Source: Clavibacter sp. B3I6
GTDB taxonomy: Bacteria; Actinomycetota; Actinomycetes; Actinomycetales; Microbacteriaceae
Assembly: GCF_030816895.1 (NCBI RefSeq)
Contig: NZ_JAUSYL010000001.1
Span: 1,922,001-1,986,000, forward strand
DNA length: 64,000 nt
Direction: 5' to 3'
The translations under genes were made by a program, and so were the position numbers. The notes below the pieces were generated by a model. The model saw nothing but the letters and a program-made list of their open reading frames with translations, was not told where the DNA came from and ran no database searches. This document shows, piece by piece, positions 54,639-62,692 of the stretch. Every line of letters starts with the position of its first letter. Within the stretch, counting starts at the first letter, position 1.

Positions 54639-55877
54639 TCATCCGATCCGCGGCCAGCCGCTGGTCAGGTGGGCCTCGATCGCGCGGTGGCGGAAGCCGT
54701 AGGACGTGCCGCGGTCGATGATCCCGCGGACCGTGTCCAGGCGCTGGGCCGTCGTGCCGACCTCCGCCGCCTTCGATCGGCCGAGCTCCTTCGCGATGCG
54801 CGTGAGCGTGCGCTCGGCGGGGGGCAGCGCCGCCATCGCCTCCACGAAGGCACGCTCCCCAGGAGGGAGCCGCTCGAGGATCCGCTCCACGTGCGCAGCG
54901 GCCTCGCGCTCCGCGCCCCGCCAGCCCGCGTGGACCTCATCGCGGGTGATCGTGGGGCCGGACCCGGCGTACCAGGCACGCTCCCCGGCCAGCTGGAAGA
55001 GGAACGGCTCCCCGCGGCACAGGTCGACGACGGCGGCGGCGGCGGCCTGGTCCATGCGGACCCGGCGGGTGCGGCCGGATCCGTCCGCCACCTCCCAGCC
55101 GGGCACCACGAAGTCCTGCAGCGCGGCCCGGATGTCCTCGTCGTCGATGGCGGTGAGGACGGTCGTGCGGAAGCGCCGCGCGAAGGTGGCGCCCTTGTGG
55201 GCACCCGCCCGGTCCTCGAAGTCCGGCAGGCCCGTGAGGTACACCGCGATGGGCAGGGATCGGCGCACGTGACCGCCACCCGGGATCGCGACCTCCTCCT
55301 CGTGCGTGAGGGCGTCACCGAGGGCGATGAGCAGCTGGGAGAGCGTCCGCTCGTCGGTGAGGTTCTGCACCTCGTCGACGTGCACCAGCGCGACCCGGTC
55401 GTGCCGCATCGCCGCCCGACCCACCTCGACGAGCAGGGCGGTCAACGCCGTGTACGGCTCGGGGCCGCTCCGCTCGGATCCGCGCACCGTGAGCGACACC
55501 CCGGCGGCTGCGACCGTCTCCACCCGGGCGATGGCCTCCCGGATCCGCTTCTCCCGCGCAGCAGGGAGGCCCGCGGCACGCGCGAGCTCCAGCACGGCGG
55601 CCGCGACCGGCTTCAGCGGATCGGCGCCGAGGGGGATGCGGAGCTGCGGCGTGACCCAGTCCCCGTCGCGAGCCGCCATCTGGGCGATGCGCCGCACAAG
55701 CGAGGACTTGCCGAGACCGGGCTCCCCGAGCACCGTGCGCCCGCGCTCGGGCAGGCCGCGGAGCAGTCGAGGACGGACCACGTCGCGCCAGTCGCTGAGC
55801 TGCTCCGTGCGGCCCGCCCAGATCTCCGGGACCGTGTCCGAGCCGGGGCTGAACGGATTGTCCGTGGCATCGCGCAT
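54639..55877 (-). CDS. AAA ATPase with C-terminal winged helix, unknown role
   Basis: 412 residues. Walker A GEPGLGKSS (51-59), Walker B VALVHVDEVQN (Asp168-Glu169), AAA lid, and a C-terminal winged-helix-like part (RIAKELGRSKAAEVGTTAQRL). Resembles the AAA_16/Orc1-Cdc6-like stand-alone ATPases often found on mobile DNA. No partner gene is beside it. The ATG lies 7 nt after a -10 (TAACAT) that is embedded in one of two identical 13-bp repeats, so it is probably leaderless and may control itself. Confidence 0.78.
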   Translation of the reverse strand: MRDATDNPFSPGSDTVPEIWAGRTEQLSDWRDVVRPRLLRGLPERGRTVLGEPGLGKSSLVRRIAQMAARDGDWVTPQLRIPLGADPLKPVAAAVLELARAAGLPAAREKRIREAIARVETVAAAGVSLTVRGSERSGPEPYTALTALLVEVGRAAMRHDRVALVHVDEVQNLTDERTLSQLLIALGDALTHEEEVAIPGGGHVRRSLPIAVYLTGLPDFEDRAGAHKGATFARRFRTTVLTAIDDEDIRAALQDFVVPGWEVADGSGRTRRVRMDQAAAAAVVDLCRGEPFLFQLAGERAWYAGSGPTITRDEVHAGWRGAEREAAAHVERILERLPPGERAFVEAMAALPPAERTLTRIAKELGRSKAAEVGTTAQRLDTVRGIIDRGTSYGFRHRAIEAHLTSGWPRIG

Positions 55878-55880
55878 GGC

Positions 55881-55921
55881 GGTAATGTTATCAGGCGGTC
55901 ACCATCTTGGTAATGTTATCA
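55881..55921 (-). promoter_or_regulatory. Promoter/operator with two identical 13-bp repeats
   Basis: GGTAATGTTATCA at 55881-55893 and 55909-55921 (28-bp period). Read on the minus strand the inner copy carries TAACAT, the -10 of the AAA ATPase gene. The AT-rich repeats stand out from the GC-rich surround and look like repressor sites. Confidence 0.6.
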
Positions 55922-55948
55922 ACCGCCTGCGGCGGCTCGAGTCCTTCG

Positions 55949-56407
55949 TCACGCCGGCCCCACGTGCCGCCCCGGCACCGGGCTCGAGTACACGACGTGG
56001 GTGGTGATCCCGCCGAGGACGGCGAGACGGCCCGTGATGCGCTCGAGGTCGCGCATCGACCGGGCGTGGACCTTGACGATGAAGCAGTCGGCGCCCGTGA
56101 CGTGGTGCGCCTCGACGATCTCCGGCAGCTCCGCGACCAGCGCGTGGAACGGCCGGTAGTCGCCCGACGGATACGCGAGCCGCACGAACGCGGTCACGGC
56201 CCAGCCGAGCGCCTCGGGATCCACCGTGATGGAGTAGCCGGTGATGATGCCCGCGTCCGTGAGCCGGCGCACCCGCTCGGCGGTCGCGCTCGCCGACAGC
56301 GACACCGCCCGGCCGAGCTGCGCGACGCTCATCCGGCCGTCGCCCTGGAGCTCGGCGATGATCGCGTGATCGGTGGCGTCGAGGGTCAGCGGGGGATTCG
56401 TCGGCAT
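55949..56407 (-). CDS. Lrp/AsnC-family regulator
   Basis: 152 residues from ATG at 56407. N-terminal HTH (LDATDHAIIAELQGDGRMSV ... LSASATAERVRRL) and RAM ligand domain with the Asp in VTGADCFIVKVH. TAGGTT lies 7 nt before the ATG, no ribosome binding site, so a leaderless transcript is likely. The ligand is probably an amino acid. Divergent from the rhodanese gene, which is its likely target. Confidence 0.87.
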   Translation of the reverse strand: MPTNPPLTLDATDHAIIAELQGDGRMSVAQLGRAVSLSASATAERVRRLTDAGIITGYSITVDPEALGWAVTAFVRLAYPSGDYRPFHALVAELPEIVEAHHVTGADCFIVKVHARSMRDLERITGRLAVLGGITTHVVYSSPVPGRHVGPA

Positions 56408-56501
56408 GGGCCAGAACCTACCGGGCGATCCGCGGCCGGACGACCCGCATGCCGGGCGTCGCCCCTTCCTCGCGGGGCAGCCCGGCCGCTTCGATGGAGG
56501 C

Positions 56502-56921
56502 ATGCAGACGACCCTCTCCGCCGTGGACTTCCTCACCGCCAAGCTGACCTACGAGACCGACCCCGCCGACCTCGCCGCGGACCGCGCGAGCGGCGCCGGG
56601 CCGCTCGTGGTGGACGTGCGATCCGAGGCGTCGTGGCGCCAGGGGCGGATCCCGGGGGCCCTCCACCTCCCCGGCGCCGAGATCGCCGCGCGTGCCGCCG
56701 CCGAGCTGCCCGACCCGGACGCGCGCATCGTCGTCTACTGCTGGGGGCCGGGGTGCAACGGCAGCACGCGCGCCGCCCTCGCGCTGGCGATGCTCGGCTA
56801 CACGCGCGTGCAGGAGCTGATCGGCGGCTTCGAGTACTGGGCGCGGGAGGGGTTCGCCGTCGTCACCGACGAAGGGCGCACGCGCCGGGCGCCGGATCCG
56901 CTGGCGGCGCCGGTCAGCTGA
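56502..56921 (+). CDS. Rhodanese-domain protein
   Basis: 139 residues. Single rhodanese domain: VVDVRSEASWRQGRIPGALHLPG and active-site loop VVYCWGPGCNGSTRAALAL with the catalytic Cys in GCNGST. Transfers sulfur or acts on thiol compounds. Its last 8 bases overlap the convergent serine hydrolase gene. Confidence 0.86.
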   Translation: MQTTLSAVDFLTAKLTYETDPADLAADRASGAGPLVVDVRSEASWRQGRIPGALHLPGAEIAARAAAELPDPDARIVVYCWGPGCNGSTRAALALAMLGYTRVQELIGGFEYWAREGFAVVTDEGRTRRAPDPLAAPVS

Positions 56922-57819
56922 CGACGGGCTCGGCGGGCACCGCGTCCGCGACGGCCGCGACCGCCAGCTCCGCGAGCAGGTGGTCGCGCTCCTCCTCGTG
57001 CGCCGTGATGGTGATGACCGCGTCGCGCGATCCGTCCACCAGCACGTACTGGCCGTAGCGGCCGTCGAGGCGCCAGGCGTCGCCGGGGCCGTCCCAGGTC
57101 GCGAGGCCGTAGCGGGCGAACGGCGCCCGTGGATCGTCGTGGCCGGTGTCGACCCAGCTCGCGTGCATCCGGTCGATCCACTCCGCGCTCACGAGCTGCC
57201 GGCCCTCCCACGCGCCGCGGTCGCGGAGCAGCCGTCCGATGCACGCGAGCTCGCCGGTGCGGAGCTCCAGGCCGCTGCCGCCCACCACGAAGCCGAGCGG
57301 GCAGCGGTGCCACTGCGGGTTCCCGATGCCGAGCGGTGCGAACAGTCGCGGGAGCAGCCAGTCGCGGACGTCGCCGACCGCGGCGGCGAGCATCCGCATG
57401 GCGACGTAGGGGCTCGCGTCGCTGTAGCGGAAGGCGCGGTCGCGCGCGGGCAGCCCCAGCATCGCCTGCGCGAGGTCGGGGCCGGGCACGGGCTGGTCGC
57501 CGAACCAGGCGAGGTCGATGCCGCTGGTCATGGTGAGGAGGCGCTCGACGGTGACCTCCGCCACGCCGTCGCCGAGGTCGAGGTCGGGGAGCAGCTCGGG
57601 GACGCGCGTGTCGAGCCGGAGGATCCCCGCGTCGACGGCGATGCCCACGGCGAGCGCGCACACGCCCTTCGAGACCGAGTACACGTTCTCGCGGTCGTCG
57701 CTGCGCCAGCGGTGCGCGACCTCGTCGTCGCCGATCCGCACGACGACGCCGTACGCGCCGAGCCGCTCGCGGTCGATCCCCTCGACGAGGCGGGCGAGGG
57801 CGTCGGCGGCGGTGCTCAT
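56914..57819 (-). CDS. Class C beta-lactamase-like serine hydrolase
   Basis: 301 residues, no signal peptide. SxxK motif is YSVSKGV and the second motif RYSDASPY (Tyr-Ser-Asp in place of Tyr-x-Asn). The rest follows the beta-lactamase/esterase family PF00144. Being cytoplasmic, an esterase or peptidase role is more likely than antibiotic defence. Convergent overlap of 8 bp with the rhodanese gene. Confidence 0.83.
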   Translation of the reverse strand: MSTAADALARLVEGIDRERLGAYGVVVRIGDDEVAHRWRSDDRENVYSVSKGVCALAVGIAVDAGILRLDTRVPELLPDLDLGDGVAEVTVERLLTMTSGIDLAWFGDQPVPGPDLAQAMLGLPARDRAFRYSDASPYVAMRMLAAAVGDVRDWLLPRLFAPLGIGNPQWHRCPLGFVVGGSGLELRTGELACIGRLLRDRGAWEGRQLVSAEWIDRMHASWVDTGHDDPRAPFARYGLATWDGPGDAWRLDGRYGQYVLVDGSRDAVITITAHEEERDHLLAELAVAAVADAVPAEPVVS

Positions 57820-57853
57820 GGGTCCAGTGTGGCGGTGCGGCGGCGGCTTGACC

Positions 57854-58252
57854 TCAGCCGCGGGCGACCAGCGCCGCGAGCCGGTCGAGGTCCGCCGCGA
57901 CGAGCGCCGCGTCTTCCGCGAACGCCTCCTCGGAGACGCCCGGCCGCCGGAAGAGCGTGAAGACGACCTCGCTGCCGTCGTCGTTCGGGAGGACCCGCAG
58001 CGGGTTGCGGACCACCGTGCCGTCGGGGAGGGTCACGTCGTGGTCGAGGATCCCGAGCTCGCGCGGCCCCGTGAACGCGATCTCGACGGCGCCCATCGGC
58101 GAGTCCGCCAGCCAGCGCCCGTCCTCCAGCCGGATCCCCGAGCTGACGCCCGCCGCCCACTCGGGCAGCCGCGCGGGATCCCCCGCCACGGCGACGACGG
58201 AGGCCACGTCGGCCTCGATGGAACGGGTGATGTGGAGTGCGGGCCAGGTCAC
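57854..58252 (-). CDS. SRPBCC-fold (polyketide cyclase-like) protein
   Basis: 132 residues from GTG at 58252, 6 nt after TACCGT (leaderless). HITRSIEADVASVVAVAGDP is the usual first strand and helix of the START/SRPBCC fold; GIRLEDGRWLADSPMG and VVFTLFRRPGVS fill the rest. Such proteins bind hydrophobic ligands; the ligand is unknown. Confidence 0.82.
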   Translation of the reverse strand: MTWPALHITRSIEADVASVVAVAGDPARLPEWAAGVSSGIRLEDGRWLADSPMGAVEIAFTGPRELGILDHDVTLPDGTVVRNPLRVLPNDDGSEVVFTLFRRPGVSEEAFAEDAALVAADLDRLAALVARG

Positions 58253-58301
58253 GCTCCGACGGTACCGGGCAGCGGCGACCTGGTGGGAGGGGGATCCGTC
58301 G

Positions 58302-58703
58302 TCAGTCGACCGCGTCGTCGTACCGCTCGCGGGCCGCCTCGATGCGCGGCATGTGCTCGGCGGCCCAGGCGAGGAGCGCCTCGACGGGCGCGCGCAGGGT
58401 CTTGCCGAGCGGCGTGATGCGGTACTCGACCGCGACGGGCCGGGTGCTCAGCACGACGCGCTCGACGATGCCGTTCCGCTCGAGCCGGCGCAGGGTCGCG
58501 GTGAGCGACTTCTGGGTGACCGCGGGGATCGCGCGGCGGAGCTCGGAGAACCGGCGCGGCCGCTCGCAGAGCAGGTCGAGGACCTCGAGCGACCACCGGT
58601 CGAGCACCTGGTCGAGGAGCTCGCGGTGCGGCCTGGCGATGGCGAAGCGGTCGTCGGGGTCGTGCACGGCGTGGTCGTGCGTGGGCTCCGCGGTATCCGT
58701 CAC
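58302..58703 (-). CDS. HxlR-family transcriptional regulator
   Basis: 133 residues from GTG at 58703. HxlR winged helix: LDRWSLEVLDLLCERPRRFSEL is the family start (variant of KW-x-x-x-IL), then VTQKSLTATLRRLERNGIV and YRITPLGKTL. These respond to electrophiles or thiols and usually control a neighbouring redox or detoxification gene, here the divergent RidA. A palindrome lies between them. No Cys is present in the first 30 residues, so sensing may not use the usual Cys. Confidence 0.85.
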   Translation of the reverse strand: MTDTAEPTHDHAVHDPDDRFAIARPHRELLDQVLDRWSLEVLDLLCERPRRFSELRRAIPAVTQKSLTATLRRLERNGIVERVVLSTRPVAVEYRITPLGKTLRAPVEALLAWAAEHMPRIEAARERYDDAVD

Positions 58704-58737
58704 GACACCCAGTCTCGTGGAAGCGACCGCCGGGTAC

Positions 58738-58758
58738 CCGGTATCCAGGAGATACCGG
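58738..58758. promoter_or_regulatory. HxlR operator candidate
   Basis: CCGGTATC-CAGGA-GATACCGG is a perfect inverted repeat in the 90-bp space between hxlR-type and ridA-type genes. GGGTACCC at 58732 and GGTATCC at 58692 share the half-site. Confidence 0.65.
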
Positions 58759-58793
58759 CTCGATCCGCGGCCGGAACCGACGCAAGGAGCCCC

Positions 58794-59204
58794 ATGCCCG
58801 TCCACCTCTCCTCCCCCGCCGGCCTGATGCAGCCGGTCCCCTACCACCACGTCGCCGTCGCGACGGGGTCCCGCCAGGTGCACGTGTCCGGCCAGATCGC
58901 GCGCACGGCCGACGGATCCCCGGTGGCGCCGGGCGACCTCGCGGGCCAGGTCGCGCACGCCCTCCGGAACGCGCACGCCGGGCTCGCGAGCGCGGGGGCC
59001 GGCTTCGGCGACGTCGTGCGTCTCACCTTCTATGTGACCGGCTGGACGCCCGACCGGATGGGCGCCTTCCTGGCGGGCGTCGAGTCGGTGGCCGCCGAGC
59101 TCGGGATGCCGAGCCCGATGCCGCCCGCGTCGCTCATCGGCGTGGAGATCCTGTTCGAGCCGGACGTGCTCGTGGAGGTGGAGGCGACCGCGGTGCTCGA
59201 CTGA
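58794..59204 (+). CDS. RidA-family (YjgF/YER057c/UK114) protein
   Basis: 136 residues, AAGGAGCCCC before the ATG. VHVSGQIARTADGSP, VRLTFYVTG and PASLIGVEILFEPDVLVEVEATA are the conserved strands; the Arg usually needed for imine hydrolysis (RxxV near residue 105) is not evident, so it may belong to a RidA subgroup with other chemistry. Divergent from the HxlR regulator and probably controlled by it. Confidence 0.84.
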   Translation: MPVHLSSPAGLMQPVPYHHVAVATGSRQVHVSGQIARTADGSPVAPGDLAGQVAHALRNAHAGLASAGAGFGDVVRLTFYVTGWTPDRMGAFLAGVESVAAELGMPSPMPPASLIGVEILFEPDVLVEVEATAVLD

Positions 59205-59240
59205 GGCCGAGCCGCGGCCGCCCTCCGACCCCGACGCGCG

Positions 59241-59921
59241 TCAGTACTCGATGCGCCCGTGGCGGCTGTGGAACTCGCCCGTGGGGCCGTCGGGTCCGAC
59301 CAGCGCCAGCGCGACGGTCGCGTCGGTGCCCTCGGTCACCGTCTGGTGGCCCGTGTTGCCGTTGAACTCGGTCGCGGTGTAGCCGGGATCGCTCGCGTTC
59401 ACGCGGAAGCCCGGCAGGTTCTTCGCGTACTGCACGGTGGCGGTGATCACCGCGGCCTTCGACGTGGCGTACGGGATCGTGAGCACGTGGCTCTCGTCGG
59501 TGCCCTCGCCGCGGAGGGCGCGCGGCCAGCCGACGCCCGAGGCGACGTTCACGATGACGGGCGCGGCGGATGCCCGCAGGAGCGGCAGCGCCGCCTGCGT
59601 GACCCGCACCACGGCGACGACGTTCGTCCGCAGCACGGCGAGCATCGCCTCCGGGGTCAGGTCGTCGACGCCCTGCGCCGTGCCGAGGATGCCGGCGTTG
59701 TTGACGAGCACGTCCAGCTCCGGCAGCGACGCCAGGGCGCGGTCGACGCTCGCCTGGTCGTCGACGTCGAGCTGGACGGGGTGGGCGCCGATGGCGCGGG
59801 CGGCGTCGCCGTCGGCGGTGTCGCGCATGCCGGCGTAGACGGTGTGGCCGGCCTCGACGAGGCGGCGGGCGGTCTCGAGGCCGAGGCCGCGGTTGGATCC
59901 GGTGATCAGTGTGGTGGTCAT
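59241..59921 (-). CDS. Short-chain dehydrogenase/reductase
   Basis: 226 residues, classical SDR: TGSNRGLG cofactor loop, NNAG, the catalytic Ser in VNVASG and YATSK. Ends shortly after the active-site region as in small SDRs. Substrate unknown. Divergent from an XRE-type regulator at 60023, a common SDR pair in actinobacteria. Confidence 0.88.
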   Translation of the reverse strand: MTTTLITGSNRGLGLETARRLVEAGHTVYAGMRDTADGDAARAIGAHPVQLDVDDQASVDRALASLPELDVLVNNAGILGTAQGVDDLTPEAMLAVLRTNVVAVVRVTQAALPLLRASAAPVIVNVASGVGWPRALRGEGTDESHVLTIPYATSKAAVITATVQYAKNLPGFRVNASDPGYTATEFNGNTGHQTVTEGTDATVALALVGPDGPTGEFHSRHGRIEY

Positions 59922-60022
59922 GTGTCGAGCCTGCAGCCCGCCCGCGTCGTCGCCCAGGCACCGGTCGACAGGGGGACCGCGGGTACCAGGGTGATCCGGC
60001 GGGCATCGCGCAGGATGGACCC

Positions 60023-60880
60023 ATGACCGAATTCGCGGACGTCCTCCGCTCCTGGCGTGAGCGCGTGCAGCCGGCGGACGTGGGCCTGCCCGCGGGACCG
60101 CACCGCCGCACCGCGGGCCTCCGCCGCGAGGAGCTCGCCGCGCTCGCGGGCGTGAGCGTCGACTACGTCGTGCGGCTCGAGCAGGGCAGGGCCGCGAACC
60201 CGTCGCCCCAGATGCTCGGCGCGCTCGCCCGCGCCCTCCGCCTCACCGAGCGCGAGACCGACCACCTCCACCGCGTCGCGGGCGTCGCACCTCCGAGCCG
60301 CGGCGAGGTGCCGCGCCACATCCCGCCGGGCGTGCACCGGATCCTCGACCGGCTGGGCGACGTGCCCCTCGCGGTGTTCACGGCCACGCACGACCTGGTC
60401 CTCTGGAACCCGCTGTGGGCCGCGATCAACGGGGATCCGTCGGACCGCACCGGCTGGGACCGCAACCTCGTCTGGACCCACTTCACCCAGGGTCACGACG
60501 GCACCGACTTCGACGACGTGCACGAGGAGGAGTTCGCGCGCGACCTGGCGGCGGACCTCCGCACGGCCGTCGGCCGCTACCCCGCCGACCGGGCGCTCGC
60601 CCAGCTGGTGGCCCGGCTCCGCGCGGAGGCGCCCGCGTTCGAGGCGCGATGGGCGGAGGCGCGCGTCGCCGAGCACCGGTCGAGCCGCAAGACCGTCACG
60701 AGCACGCCGGTCGGGCCGATCACCATCGACTGCGACGTGCTCACGGTGCCGGGCAGCGACCTCCGCATCGTCGTCTACACGGCGGATCCCGGCAGCACCG
60801 ACGAGGCCCGGCTCGACCTCCTGCGCGTCACGGGCCTGCAGGCGCTGACGACGGCGCCCGTGGAGGCGGCGGGGGCCTGA
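60023..60880 (+). CDS. XRE-family regulator with MmyB-like ligand domain
   Basis: 285 residues. HTH near 30-90 (GLRREELAALAGVSVDYVVRLEQG) and a C-terminal MmyB-like domain (LFTATHDLVLWNPLWAAI-type segment, then IRIVVYTADPGS-type end) that binds fatty-acid-like ligands in MmyB. CAGGAT six nt before the ATG and no ribosome binding site hint at a leaderless message. It probably controls the divergent SDR. Confidence 0.86.
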   Translation: MTEFADVLRSWRERVQPADVGLPAGPHRRTAGLRREELAALAGVSVDYVVRLEQGRAANPSPQMLGALARALRLTERETDHLHRVAGVAPPSRGEVPRHIPPGVHRILDRLGDVPLAVFTATHDLVLWNPLWAAINGDPSDRTGWDRNLVWTHFTQGHDGTDFDDVHEEEFARDLAADLRTAVGRYPADRALAQLVARLRAEAPAFEARWAEARVAEHRSSRKTVTSTPVGPITIDCDVLTVPGSDLRIVVYTADPGSTDEARLDLLRVTGLQALTTAPVEAAGA

Positions 60881-60920
60881 CACGCGCTGATGCACGTGAG
60901 GGCGCGGACCCGCGTCGCGG

Positions 60921-61670
60921 TCAGCCCGCGGAGATCCGGTCCAGCCACTCGGCGAGGAGCGCGCGCTCGCCGGCGGTCAGCCGGTCCGCGTCCGCCACGT
61001 GCGCCCGCAGAGCCACGGCCCGCTCGACGAGGCCGGGCTCGTGCCGGGCGCGCGTGCGTGAAGGCGGCGTGCCCCCGTGGGGCGTGAGGATCCGCTCCTG
61101 CACCGCCTCCCACATGGCATCGACGAGGAGGCGGTCGCGCTCGGCGGCCGGCCGGCGGATGGTCGCGAGGAGAGCGCCGGTGGCGGCCGCGTGGATCAGC
61201 TCGACCGCCGTCGACTCCGCCACCCGCAGGCGCCCCGCGAGCGCGACGCGGTGCACGCGCTCCTCGAGCAGCGCGATGCCGGCGCGCACGGCGGGCGAGC
61301 CGGGTCCCCGGGCCGGATCGCTCATCAGCGCGTACAGCTCCGGGTTGTCGAGGGCGAAGGCGATGGTCGCGTCCCAGCCCGTCCGGAGGTCCTCGACGGC
61401 GTCGACCGCGCCCTCCGCGGCGGCACGGATCGCGACGGCCTTGCGGGCGGAGAACCGCGTCATCTCGCTCTCGGCGACGGCGTCGAGGAGGCCCTCCTTG
61501 TCGCCGAACAGCCGGTAGATCGTGGGCGCCTGCACGCCGGCGGCCTCCGCGACCGCGCGCGTCGTGACGGCCGTGCGCCCCTGGGCGCGGAGCAGGTCGG
61601 CGGCGACGTCCACGATGCGGTCGCGCGTGCCGGGACGCGGGTCGACGGGTGCGGTGGTCTCGGCGGGCAT
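60921..61670 (-). CDS. TetR-family repressor
   Basis: 249 residues from ATG at 61670; the in-frame ATG at 61688 lies upstream of the -10 (TATCGT, 61677-61682) and cannot be used if the transcript starts there. TetR HTH: TTRAVAEAAGVQAPTIYRLFGDKEGLL. C-terminal ligand domain. Faces an NmrA-like oxidoreductase and likely represses both genes through the palindromes between them. Confidence 0.87.
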   Translation of the reverse strand: MPAETTAPVDPRPGTRDRIVDVAADLLRAQGRTAVTTRAVAEAAGVQAPTIYRLFGDKEGLLDAVAESEMTRFSARKAVAIRAAAEGAVDAVEDLRTGWDATIAFALDNPELYALMSDPARGPGSPAVRAGIALLEERVHRVALAGRLRVAESTAVELIHAAATGALLATIRRPAAERDRLLVDAMWEAVQERILTPHGGTPPSRTRARHEPGLVERAVALRAHVADADRLTAGERALLAEWLDRISAG

Positions 61671-61680
61671 GGAACGACGA

Positions 61681-61696
61681 TAACGCACGAGTGTTA
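61681..61696. promoter_or_regulatory. TetR operator candidate, proximal
   Basis: TAACGCACGAGTGTTA holds half-sites TAAC(G)CAC and GTGTTA related to the distal site. It overlaps the -10 region of the TetR gene. Confidence 0.45.
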
Positions 61697-61724
61697 GCGC
61701 ATTGCTTCCCGTGCTACGTTCTGG

Positions 61725-61743
61725 GTGTTACCACTGATAACAC
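61725..61743. promoter_or_regulatory. TetR operator candidate, distal
   Basis: GTGTTA-N7-TAACAC is a perfect inverted repeat. TACGTT at 61715-61720 is a possible -10 for the plus-strand gene, so the operator would cover its start site. Confidence 0.68.
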
Positions 61744-61756
61744 GAGAGGCACATCC

Positions 61757-62605
61757 ATGATCGTCATCACCGGAGCCACCGGCGCGCTCAACGGCGCTAC
61801 CGCCGAGCACCTGCTCGAGCGTCTCCCCGCGGCCGAGCTCGCCGTCGTCGCCCGCGACCCCCGGGCGGCGCGGTCGTTCGCCGACCGCGGCGTCGAGGTC
61901 CGCCGCGGCGACTACGCCGACCCCGCCTCCCTGCCCGCCGCCTTCGCCGGCGCCGACCAGCTCCTGCTCGTCTCCTCCAGCGACCCGCGGGCGGACGCCG
62001 TCGCCCTGCACCGCACGGCGATCGAGGCGGCCGTCACCGCGGGAGCCGGCCGGATCCTGTACACGAGCCACCAGGGCGCCGCGCCCGACTCCCCCTTCGC
62101 CCCGGCCCGCGACCACATCGCCACCGAGCGGATCCTGGCCGACTCCGGCACCCCGTGGACGGCGCTCCGCAACGGGTTCTACCTGCACAGCATCGACCTG
62201 CTGCTCGGCGCATGGCGCGAGACGGGCGTCATCCGCGTGCCGGCCGACGGCCCCGTGTCGTGGACCTCGCGCGCCGACGCCGCCGAGGGCGCCGCCCGGA
62301 TCCTGCTCGCGGACGCACCGCTCGACGGCCCCGTCACCCTCACCGCGTCCGCGGCCCCGACCATGGCGGAGGTCGCGGAGCAGGCGTCCGAGCTCGCCGG
62401 TCGCGAGGTCCGCCTCGAGATCGTCGACCCCGAGGACTGGATCGCCGGCCTCGTCGCCGTCGGCACCCCCGAGCCCGTCGCGCGCTTCCTCCTCGGCCTC
62501 CCCCAGGCGGCGGCCGGCGGGTTCTTCGCGGGCACGGATCCGCTCCTCGCCGACCTCCTCGGCCGCGCGCCCGAGTCGGTGCGCGACCACCTCGCCCGCG
62601 GCTGA
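61757..62605 (+). CDS. NmrA-like NAD(P)-binding oxidoreductase
   Basis: 282 residues. N-terminal TGATGALNGATAEHL is the Rossmann loop of the atypical SDR/NmrA group (TGATG-x-x-G with Asn for one Gly). ILYTSHQGA and TALRNGFYL are landmarks of the quinone oxidoreductase 2-like family. Probably reduces quinones or senses NADP redox. Controlled by the divergent TetR gene. A very long hairpin follows. Confidence 0.86.
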   Translation: MIVITGATGALNGATAEHLLERLPAAELAVVARDPRAARSFADRGVEVRRGDYADPASLPAAFAGADQLLLVSSSDPRADAVALHRTAIEAAVTAGAGRILYTSHQGAAPDSPFAPARDHIATERILADSGTPWTALRNGFYLHSIDLLLGAWRETGVIRVPADGPVSWTSRADAAEGAARILLADAPLDGPVTLTASAAPTMAEVAEQASELAGREVRLEIVDPEDWIAGLVAVGTPEPVARFLLGLPQAAAGGFFAGTDPLLADLLGRAPESVRDHLARG

Positions 62606-62624
62606 GCCCCGCACGACGGAGCCG

Positions 62625-62685
62625 CGCACGACGGAGCCCCGGCCGCCGCGTCTCGAGGACGCGGCGGCCGGGGCTCCGTCGTGCG
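62625..62685. terminator. Perfect 28-bp stem hairpin between convergent genes
   Basis: 62625-62652 is exactly complementary to 62658-62685 with a 5-nt loop (TCGAG). The 13-bp segment GCACGACGGAGCC also occurs as a direct copy at 62611-62623, 15 bp to the left. Ends the NmrA-like gene and the GH3 gene. Confidence 0.85.
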
Positions 62686-62692
62686 GGCGGGA

